This document shows, piece after piece, positions 57,494-64,000 of a stretch of DNA of 64,000 nt. The notes under the pieces are model-generated. The model worked only from the letters and a program-made list of their open reading frames with translations. It was not told the origin of the DNA and made no database searches. This DNA comes from Nostoc sp. 106C (GTDB lineage Bacteria > Cyanobacteriota > Cyanobacteriia > Cyanobacteriales > Nostocaceae). A program made the translations under genes and the position numbers. Every line of letters begins with the position of its first letter. Position 1 is the stretch's first letter. The DNA is taken from the NCBI RefSeq assembly GCF_002154725.1, contig NZ_MTAW01000066.1, positions 1 to 64,000 on the forward strand. The letters are read 5' to 3'.

Positions 57494-59002
57494 TTACTTA
57501 ACCTCTACAGTAACTTCCGCAGACATCCCAGGTGTAATCCGTGAGTTATATCCTTGGATACTCTTTTGGTCGAAAACTACTTTTACTGGAATACGTTGAA
57601 CGATTTTGGTGAAGTTACCGGTGGCGTTATCTGGTGGTAATAAAGCAAATTGAGCACCGGAGGCTGGGGATATACTGTCAACTCGACCTTTAAAAGGGTG
57701 ATTAGGAAAAGCATCCAGCTTAATTTCTACTGCTTCTCCTGGTTGCATTTTATTCAATTGAGTTTCTTTGAAGTTCGCTACTACCCAATAGCCGTTATCT
57801 ACGATCGCCATTAATGGTGTTCCCACTTGTACCCGGTTCCCAACTTCCACGTTTTTCCTACCTACCCGTCCGGCGCTAGGAGCGGTAATGTTGGTGTAAG
57901 AAAGCTGCAACTGTGCATCTTTGAGAGAAGCTTCAGCTTGAGCGATCGCGGCTTTTGCTGCTTCGTACTGACTTTGTTTAACAGCGGTGTCTTGTCCGGT
58001 GGCGGTGGCTTGTTGCAATCCTCCCTTAGATGCAGCCAGTTTCGCTTGGGCGCTGGTTACACCTTCTTGTGCTTGTGCAAGTTGAGACTGCGCTTTTGCT
58101 ACACCCACTCTGGCAGAGGCTAACCTAGCTTGTGCTTGTTCTACTCCTTGAAGTGCAGCATTTTTTTGCGCTACAGCCACATCATAAGCAGCCCTGGCTG
58201 TATCTAGCTGTTGCCGAGGAATTGCGCCTTCTTTAAACAAGCTGTTGTAACGGTTGTAATCTGCTTGAGCTTTGGTCAAATTGGCATTCGCCTGCGCTAC
58301 TTGGGCTTGTGCTGCGGGTATCCCGGCTTGCGCTAATTGCACTTCAGCTTGGGCTGCGGGTATCCCGGCTTGCGCTTCTTTAACTGCGGCTTGCGCTGTG
58401 GAAATTGCTGCAACTGCACTGCTGACATCTCCTTGCGCTTGAGTGGTTTTACCACTAGAGGTTTGTGAAGTTAAAGCAATATTCGCTTGTGCAGCTTGTG
58501 CCTGACCACGAGCATTTTGTAACGCTGCTTGCGCTTGCTGTACTTTACTTTGATAATCCTTAGGATCGAGTGTTACTAATAACTGTCCTGGTTGCACCAG
58601 TTGGTTGTCGTCTACTAGCACCTGGCTGACCGTTCCCGGAATCCGGCTACTGACTTGGTGAATATTTCCTACCACAGTAGCGTTATCTGTTTGTTCGTGG
58701 GCAGAAGCATATTGCCAGTAGTGATAACCAAAACCACCAGCAGCGATCGCTCCTACACCCACGCCAGCTAAAATCAAACCTATCGGTTTTTTCCGCTTCT
58801 TCTCAGCCTTTTTCTCTGTTTCTGGCTGAGGATGGACATCAGTTTCTGGTTCTGTAGGAGCTTCGGGAGTTACAACGGTTGCTTCTGGACTTGCGGAAGT
58901 CTTGGCAGTAACAGCCTCTAAACTCTCTACATCAGTAATTAGTTCTTTGTCTATAACAGAGGTATTGCCTTTTTTGCGTCCGTTCCAAGAATTAGCGCCC
59001 AT
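57494..59002 (-). CDS. HlyD/EmrA-family membrane fusion protein
   Basis: 502 residues. A basic and acidic N-terminus of about 70 residues precedes a single helix (about 74-95, GLILAGVGVGAIAAGGFGYH). The first half-lipoyl domain is near 105-150 (DNATVVGNIHQVSSRIPGTV), followed by an extra-long Ala/Gln coiled-coil hairpin (about 150-370) and the second half-lipoyl segment YTNITAPSAGRVGRKNVEVG. It links the inner-membrane pump to an outer-membrane channel. A 14-residue unit (about AQAGIPAAQAQV) is tandemly duplicated in the hairpin. No TolC-like gene is in the window. Confidence 0.92.
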   Translation of the reverse strand: MGANSWNGRKKGNTSVIDKELITDVESLEAVTAKTSASPEATVVTPEAPTEPETDVHPQPETEKKAEKKRKKPIGLILAGVGVGAIAAGGFGYHYWQYASAHEQTDNATVVGNIHQVSSRIPGTVSQVLVDDNQLVQPGQLLVTLDPKDYQSKVQQAQAALQNARGQAQAAQANIALTSQTSSGKTTQAQGDVSSAVAAISTAQAAVKEAQAGIPAAQAEVQLAQAGIPAAQAQVAQANANLTKAQADYNRYNSLFKEGAIPRQQLDTARAAYDVAVAQKNAALQGVEQAQARLASARVGVAKAQSQLAQAQEGVTSAQAKLAASKGGLQQATATGQDTAVKQSQYEAAKAAIAQAEASLKDAQLQLSYTNITAPSAGRVGRKNVEVGNRVQVGTPLMAIVDNGYWVVANFKETQLNKMQPGEAVEIKLDAFPNHPFKGRVDSISPASGAQFALLPPDNATGNFTKIVQRIPVKVVFDQKSIQGYNSRITPGMSAEVTVEVK

Positions 59003-59052
59003 GATTGTTAACTCCCCTAACTCAATGATTAAATTAATATTTTTACTTAGAG

Positions 59053-59112
59053 TACGTATTATTTAATTACTAGCCTTCATCTATCGTTCCCTTCGTATGC
59101 GTAGTATTATTA
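59053..59112. promoter_or_regulatory. Candidate MarR operators upstream of emrA
   Basis: TACGTATTATT (59053-59063) and TGCGTAGTATTATTA (59098-59112) lie 50-110 bp upstream of the emrA start. They resemble TGCGTAATATTATT at 59772-59785 upstream of marR. The shared pattern TRCGTANTATTATT is a candidate site for the adjacent regulator (inference). Confidence 0.4.
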
Positions 59113-59284
59113 TGGCAAAACAAAACTTCACACTACTTCACCCAATTGGGTGATCGTTACTTCTTCTACAGATAGACTTCCTAAGGTGTTACGCAAATAA
59201 ACTTGTAGATTTCGCGCTCAGGTTGTCAAGAGCCATTTTTCTCCCTCATCCCCCTCATCCTCCTTGTCTCTGTGTGCCCTCATT

Positions 59285-59752
59285 TCAAGACAAATTAGTG
59301 ATCGCCCGATTTAATAACTGCGAAAATAATTCTTTCTCTGAGGGAGAAATACCAGACATGGCTTCATCGCGTAACTCTGCGGCTAGGGGGGGTAAAACTG
59401 TTTCTAGTTCCTTACCAGCATCCGTTAGCCAAATTCGCCAGATGCGGCGATCGTGAATATCTCGTTCTCGACGCACTAAACCGCGTTCTTCCATGCGATC
59501 TAATACGCCAGTTAAAGTCCCTCCCACCTGTTTGAGCTTGTCGCCAATACTGGAAGTTGGTAAACCGTCTTCTTCCCACAAACAGCACAATACTAACCAG
59601 TGAAAGGGTGTCAATCCGAAAGGTTCTAGCTTTTCAGTAAACTTACGAGTCAGCAGTTGCGAGAGCAACTTGATTCGGTAGCCAATATTATATGGTGCCA
59701 GAACTTGCTGCCACGACTCCAAAACTTCAGAATCCTTAGATATAGACACCAT
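59285..59752 (-). CDS. MarR-family transcriptional regulator
   Basis: 155 residues. Winged helix-turn-helix: LTPFHWLVLCCLWEEDGLPT, GDKLKQVGGTLTGVLDRMEE, RGLVRRERDIHDRRIWRIWL (the wing with the DxR signature). MarR proteins usually repress a neighbouring efflux operon and their own gene until a phenolic or other ligand binds. It is 282 bp upstream of emrA in the same direction, the common layout for such control. Confidence 0.9.
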   Translation of the reverse strand: MVSISKDSEVLESWQQVLAPYNIGYRIKLLSQLLTRKFTEKLEPFGLTPFHWLVLCCLWEEDGLPTSSIGDKLKQVGGTLTGVLDRMEERGLVRRERDIHDRRIWRIWLTDAGKELETVLPPLAAELRDEAMSGISPSEKELFSQLLNRAITNLS

Positions 59753-59771
59753 GTCAACTAATTATTTAGTG

Positions 59772-59785
59772 TGCGTAATATTATT
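59772..59785. promoter_or_regulatory. Candidate MarR operator upstream of marR
   Basis: TGCGTAATATTATT lies 20-33 bp upstream of the marR start, with a palindromic core TAATATTA. It shares 13 of 14 positions with the motif at 59098. Auto-regulation is inferred. Confidence 0.4.
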
Positions 59786-59830
59786 CTAGCTACACAATGC
59801 TTTCTTGGCAACAGTTGATTGCCATCTCTC

Positions 59831-61501
59831 TTAGGGAAGGACTTGAATCAGCTGGTACTCTTGTAGTGTAGCAATAACGCGGTAAGACGTGGATAATTGC
59901 TGGTTCTGTGGTGCAGATATCCAAGTATAGCTCAAAGCTGGTAATTGGGAAATTGCATTTACCCTTGGACCAGGAATCGGAGTGTAGAAATTCAGCAGTA
60001 CAGAGTTTTTATCTTCTACTTGGGCAAAAGAGACAGGATAAGTTTGTAGAATAGATGCGATCGCTGGTTGTTGGAAAAAAGCTTTAAAAGCTGGGTTGTA
60101 GTCGCTTAACAAGCCTAAGCTACCAGCCATAGCTAAAGTTAGCCAACAGGGAAGTAACCAACAAGCTATCCAATAATTATCTGTCAAGAACTTTTTGCCG
60201 AAGTGATAACGACCGAGCCACACTAAAGGTAAAATTAGCCAACCTAATCCTAAAATCAAGCCTAAGGTTGCCTGCTGGTCAATATCAAAGTCACCCGAAA
60301 TTAATGCAAATGTACTTACTAGCAAAAGTACAATCCCCAGTACACCAAAGGCGTAACTGAGGTTCCGCGGAAGATTTTCCTTAGTCTGTCTAATAAATGA
60401 GAGTAATATATTTCCTTTATTCTTTAGGTGGGAAGTTGTTGGGTGTGTAATTCCTCTTTGATAAATTTTGCCCAACCAGTCTAAACCTAAAGCAGCCAGC
60501 AAAGCTATGAATGGATAAAGACCAAGAGCATAGTGAGAAAGACGTGTAGAAAAAATACTCAGTTCAGTCAACCAAACTAAGGGAACGCCTACTAAAATCA
60601 ACTGGTAGCGAGAAATAGGGCGATGCAGCACCACAGCTAATCCTATAAGACTGAAAAAAAACCAAGGAAAGGATTTTAAAGGAATATTCCAGAAATAGAA
60701 TAGTGCTCCATTATGGTTGCGGTCTTCAGAACCTAGCTCCACCACAAATCCTAACAAGCGATTCAAGCTTTCATAACCATAGCGTGACCAGCTTAACCAC
60801 AGCCAAGCTAATGTAGGAATCAAACCAACTGCTAATCCTAAATACAACATTGGGTTAGCAAGATGATGATGACGGCGATGCTCCCCAATTAAATAAGGTA
60901 ATAAAGCTATCATTGGCAAAAAAATCATAAAGCTTCTCATTAAGAAGCCCAAACCAAAACTTAACCCGGCAATAAAAAGCCAATAATAGCTATATTGAGG
61001 ATGTACTTCAGCTTTTAAGAAAGATAAAATAGCTAAAAGTACCAAGAGAATCATGGGAATATCTGGTGCGGCTAATCGACATGATTGTAGCCAGAGAAAT
61101 TCCACACTCAAAATAGTGGCTGCTAGCCATGCTACTTTTTTACCTAAGAGAATTTTGCCGATTTCATATATAGTAAAAAGGCAAAATATTCCGGCGAGCG
61201 CACTCGGAATTCGCGCACTAAATTCACTGACACCAAATAACTGATAAGAACTAGCAATTAACCAATAGGGACCGGGTGTTTTATGATGGGCGTTGCCCCA
61301 AGGAGCTATCCAATCACCAGATTCAAACATCTGGCGTGCTCGCCCAGCATAATAGCCTTCATCATGCGCCATTAGGCTATCTTGCCCAGAATTGCATAGT
61401 AGTAAAGGAAGTAGCCAAATTAACAAACTGATATGAGGCAATCTCGCAAAAAGGGAGATTTGCCGCCATACACTCGGAAATACTCGGGTTTTGTACAACA
61501 T
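59831..61501 (-). CDS. GT39 (ArnT/PMT-like) membrane glycosyltransferase
   Basis: 556 residues with about 12 helices. The first loop after helix 1 has MAHDEGYYAGRARQMFE, with the catalytic Asp-Glu of dolichyl/undecaprenyl-phosphate-sugar mannosyltransferases; then KTPGPYWL and PSALAGIFCLFTIYEIG. Such enzymes use a polyprenyl-phosphate sugar to modify a lipid or protein on the outer face of the inner membrane. The acceptor is unknown. It lies 78 bp downstream of nothing on its strand and is divergent from the methyltransferase. Confidence 0.85.
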   Translation of the reverse strand: MLYKTRVFPSVWRQISLFARLPHISLLIWLLPLLLCNSGQDSLMAHDEGYYAGRARQMFESGDWIAPWGNAHHKTPGPYWLIASSYQLFGVSEFSARIPSALAGIFCLFTIYEIGKILLGKKVAWLAATILSVEFLWLQSCRLAAPDIPMILLVLLAILSFLKAEVHPQYSYYWLFIAGLSFGLGFLMRSFMIFLPMIALLPYLIGEHRRHHHLANPMLYLGLAVGLIPTLAWLWLSWSRYGYESLNRLLGFVVELGSEDRNHNGALFYFWNIPLKSFPWFFFSLIGLAVVLHRPISRYQLILVGVPLVWLTELSIFSTRLSHYALGLYPFIALLAALGLDWLGKIYQRGITHPTTSHLKNKGNILLSFIRQTKENLPRNLSYAFGVLGIVLLLVSTFALISGDFDIDQQATLGLILGLGWLILPLVWLGRYHFGKKFLTDNYWIACWLLPCWLTLAMAGSLGLLSDYNPAFKAFFQQPAIASILQTYPVSFAQVEDKNSVLLNFYTPIPGPRVNAISQLPALSYTWISAPQNQQLSTSYRVIATLQEYQLIQVLP

Positions 61502-61654
61502 TAATTAGTACGAATTGAATGTTGCGAGGTAAATTTCATGTATTTGTAATCCCGCTTCTAAAATATGTAAGGCAGCATACAAATTACTCGATTAAAATCC
61601 TAACTGAAATTAACTCAGTTAGGAAAAAAATCCTCCCAAATAGACATTTAAGCT

Positions 61655-62308
61655 ATGATACTTCGACCAAATCAACGCCTAAAGTTAGATGACACAAATG
61701 ACAAAATGTTTTATGCATTCCCGCGCTTTGTAACCCATGTTGATGAAGCGTTTATTAAGCAGCTAACAGATGTATATCGCGATCGCCTCAAACCTAACAC
61801 ACGCATCTTAGATATGATGAGCAGTTGGGTATCTCATCTGCCTGAAGAAATGCACTTTGCTCATGTTGAGGGACACGGACTCAATGCTGAAGAATTAGCG
61901 CGTAATCCCCGATTAAATCATTACTTTGTACAAGATATTAATGATAGCCCGCAGTTACCTTTACAAGATCAAGATTTTGATGCCGTTCTCAACTGCGTCT
62001 CAATACAGTATGTGCAATATCCAGAGGCAGTCTTTTCCGAAATACATCGCATTCTTAAACCTGGTGGTATAGCTATTATCAGCTTTTCTAATCGCATGTT
62101 TTTTCAAAAAGCGATTCAAGCATGGCGGGATGCATCAGAAGAAACCAGAGTGGAGTTAGTCAAAAACTATTTTGCCTCAGTCCCAGGGTTTTCTACTCCA
62201 GAAGTTATTGTCAGTAAGTCAAACATCCCAGCTGTGCTTCAATGGTTGGGCGCACCTGGAGGAGATCCGTTCTATGCAGTTATAGCTCATCGGACTGAAG
62301 CACAATAG
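61655..62308 (+). CDS. Class I SAM-dependent methyltransferase
   Basis: 217 residues. Rossmann-like methyltransferase: TRILDMMSSWVSHLP (motif I, with the usual GxGxG glycine loop replaced by MSSWVS), VEGHGLNAEEL, FDAVLNCVSIQYVQYP (motif after SAM loop) and EIHRILKPGGIAIISFSNRM. It looks like Methyltransf_11. The weak glycine loop is odd but seen in this cyanobacterial type. The substrate is not evident. Confidence 0.82.
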   Translation: MILRPNQRLKLDDTNDKMFYAFPRFVTHVDEAFIKQLTDVYRDRLKPNTRILDMMSSWVSHLPEEMHFAHVEGHGLNAEELARNPRLNHYFVQDINDSPQLPLQDQDFDAVLNCVSIQYVQYPEAVFSEIHRILKPGGIAIISFSNRMFFQKAIQAWRDASEETRVELVKNYFASVPGFSTPEVIVSKSNIPAVLQWLGAPGGDPFYAVIAHRTEAQ

Positions 62309-62464
62309 TCTGTTAGCTGTTCACTGATTACTAATCAGCTATCGACTGACAACATCTGTAATTCTGGATACCGAGCAATAGTTATCAAAAAGTAAATTTT
62401 GTGGCGAAAGAAGACACAAGCGCTGATAATTGCCTCAAAGCTCAAGCATAAGGAGACACTAAAC

Positions 62465-62974
62465 ATGACTTTCCCTCGTGGGCGTAGGATTTTAGCTGCT
62501 GTGTTAATTTCAGTATTACTACTGACTACAGCATGTACACCAAAAACACCCGGCCGTTTTGACCAGGCACAGCAACAAAGCAGTCGCCAAAAAAGTGGTC
62601 AAGCAGTTGCTAAAGATGCAACTCAAGGTAGCAAATTGAACAAATTCTTTCCTGCTGGGGGAGATGGCTACCAGCGCGTCTATACTCAAGAGAAAAAAGG
62701 TTTTTCGGAAGCAAACTTGAAAAAAGGTGGCAAAGTTGTAGCACAATTAGCTATTTCGGACACTACCAGTACACCTAGTGCTGCGGCCAAATTCTCTAAA
62801 AGTACCAAAAAAGTTGGCGGTTACCCCGCAGTCACACTTGGCAACACTCAAACTTCGATTTTGGTAGGTAAATACCAAGTAAAAGCGATTTCCAAAGATC
62901 CAACATTTACCGCAACAGACAGGGAAGCTTGGATAGAGAAATTCAATCTTGATGGTCTGGCTAAACTCAAATAA
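62465..62974 (+). CDS. Lipoprotein of unknown function
   Basis: 169 residues from ATG 62465; AAGGAGA lies about 10 bases before it. A lipobox LTTAC ends the signal peptide with Cys24 as the lipidated residue, so it is a membrane-anchored lipoprotein. The rest is basic and Lys/Gln/Ser-rich, with FPAGGDGYQRVYTQEKKGF and VGGYPAVTLGNTQTSILVG. I recognise no named domain; similar small lipoproteins occur in filamentous cyanobacteria. The next gene starts 48 bp later and may share its transcript. Confidence 0.75.
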   Translation: MTFPRGRRILAAVLISVLLLTTACTPKTPGRFDQAQQQSSRQKSGQAVAKDATQGSKLNKFFPAGGDGYQRVYTQEKKGFSEANLKKGGKVVAQLAISDTTSTPSAAAKFSKSTKKVGGYPAVTLGNTQTSILVGKYQVKAISKDPTFTATDREAWIEKFNLDGLAKLK

Positions 62975-63022
62975 GCTGCACTACACAGATAAAAATTACA
63001 ACATCTAAAATAGGAGATTGTT

Positions 63023-63910
63023 TTGAGCAAATCGATTTTTGAGTTGGTGGATCAACTCCCAACTAGTGGTTTGACAGTGTCTATGTTGAATGCGCTGGAT
63101 TTTGTGGCTCCAGGTCAGTGGCAAAATACTGTGGGTTTTGTCAACACTATTAAAACTGTGACTGGCGAAACTGACGAAGACCTAATTCAACAAATTGGCG
63201 AACGAGCAATTTATCTTTTCAACGATAAATCTCAAGGCTACCAAACAGCTTTATGGCTCTATCAAACCGTTGATGGTACAGATAAAGCCCTTGGTGCAGC
63301 AGCTTTAGCTAATAAGGTGGGAGAAAAAGTTCCCTTGTTAGGTTTTTTAAATGCTGTCACTCCTAAACCTGACAAAGCCCAAACCATTGACTTGACTTTA
63401 AAATTAGTGGCTGAGTTGGTAGCCTTCTGCCAAATCAACGGCATTCCAGGAGACAGCATTGGAGATTTTGTCGCCTCTTTGGCTGAGTATAGTGGTGAGT
63501 CTTTGATTCGGATGGTGGCTTTGGTTTGCGTTGATGGTTTAATTCCCTTGGGGCCTGATTTCATCAGCAAAGCTATATCTGGGATAAGCCAAACCAATCC
63601 CCAGGAGTTAGAACAAAACTCGACTTTTCAAAGCATCAAAGATGTCATCCCCGGCAATAATGCTGGCAGCAAACTGAACTTTATTGGTGAAAGCTTTGAT
63701 TCTGTGAAAGGTTGGATGAGCGGTCTTGTTATCTCTAATAATTTAACCCCACAAAAAGTTGTCGGTCATTTGCAAAATTTTGTCGAATTTTCTGATAGCA
63801 AATTAGACTACCTAGCGGCATTTTTGGACGTGGCGACCAATTACTATGAACACACTGGTACGCAAACTCTAGCACGTCGCTTAATTGAACGAGCTGTAGC
63901 TGAAATTTAA
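63023..63910 (+). CDS. Protein of unknown function, helical
   Basis: 295 residues from a TTG start at 63023, fixed by AGGAG six bases upstream. Sequence begins SKSIFELVDQLPTSGLTVS and is mostly amphipathic helix with no membrane segment or signal peptide. No catalytic motif is visible. It is adjacent to the lipoprotein gene. I do not recognise the family, although it has the look of a conserved protein. Confidence 0.75.
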   Translation: MSKSIFELVDQLPTSGLTVSMLNALDFVAPGQWQNTVGFVNTIKTVTGETDEDLIQQIGERAIYLFNDKSQGYQTALWLYQTVDGTDKALGAAALANKVGEKVPLLGFLNAVTPKPDKAQTIDLTLKLVAELVAFCQINGIPGDSIGDFVASLAEYSGESLIRMVALVCVDGLIPLGPDFISKAISGISQTNPQELEQNSTFQSIKDVIPGNNAGSKLNFIGESFDSVKGWMSGLVISNNLTPQKVVGHLQNFVEFSDSKLDYLAAFLDVATNYYEHTGTQTLARRLIERAVAEI

Positions 63911-63933
63911 GCTTCTCAGTATCTAAGAACGAG

Positions 63934-63962
63934 TAATGGGTAATAGTTGCAATTATCCATTA
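63934..63962. terminator. Hairpin after the last gene
   Basis: TAATGGGTAAT (63934-63944) pairs with ATTATCCATTA (63952-63962) with one G:T pair and a 7-base loop. It is placed 23 bp after the stop and may end transcription, though a T-run is lacking. Similar TAATGG words recur near 21650-21730. Confidence 0.45.
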
Positions 63963-64000
63963 CCAAAACCGCTATAGATGGTTAGATAAATGATGAGTAA

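Noticed and set aside
1-64000. tRNA or rRNA genes
   Set aside because: No TTCGAATCC-type T-arm or rRNA conserved block was noticed; a tRNAscan search would be decisive.

Overview
The window comes from a filamentous, probably heterocyst-forming cyanobacterium of the Nostoc/Anabaena type. The evidence is: psbI (photosystem II) at 3161-3277; the octamer palindrome GCGATCGC (HIP1) scattered through genes and spacers; heptanucleotide tandem repeats (TTAGTCA, GACAAAG and AGGCAGG types) in the spacers; a cyanobacterial DUF3769 outer-membrane protein; and large gene-poor spacers. No tRNA, rRNA, CRISPR array or intact insertion sequence was recognised.

Layout. 1-5 kb: a DUF3769/OstA-like outer-membrane protein, psbI, then a spacer with palindromes and a frameshifted acetyltransferase remnant. 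5-13 kb: alpha-glucan phosphorylase, a HAD phosphatase that seems to have been inserted beside a partial duplicate of the 3' end of its DUF429 neighbour, a PEP-CTERM-like surface protein and a HEAT-repeat protein. 13-20 kb: a 1432-residue CBS/PAS/GAF hybrid histidine kinase, a LysR regulator and a TrpD-like protein without the usual PRPP motifs. 20-28 kb: metabolic genes (an MBL-fold protein with a destroyed metal site next to panD, ppa with a structured upstream region, a DUF362 protein, an aspartase/fumarase family lyase, an ATP-grasp protein, pgsA).

27.7-54.2 kb is a large exopolysaccharide/O-antigen-type locus. On the minus strand lie galE and a priming sugar transferase. Divergently transcribed from them are a Wzz/BY-kinase co-polymerase, a Wzx flippase, an FkbM methyltransferase, a GT2, an acetyltransferase, a GT4, a Wzy-type polymerase, two more GT4 genes and a Tat-exported beta-helix protein. 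A minus-strand block holds a YdcF-like protein and the dTDP-rhamnose genes rfbD, rfbC, rfbA and rfbB, followed upstream by a CSP41-like epimerase. The locus closes with a GT4, a second priming transferase, and gmd and fcl for GDP-fucose. Together these genes could make, polymerise and flip a rhamnose- and fucose-containing polymer. As read, rfbB has an in-frame amber codon, so rhamnose supply from this locus is doubtful unless another copy exists. No outer-membrane export (Wza/OPX) gene was seen.

54.2-64 kb: an efflux cassette (a DHA2 MFS pump, a second MFS protein, an EmrA/HlyD adaptor and a MarR regulator, all minus strand) with a repeated sequence motif upstream of both marR and emrA, then a GT39 membrane glycosyltransferase, a methyltransferase, a lipoprotein and a protein of unknown function. 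All function calls are from sequence motifs read by eye; no database search was run.
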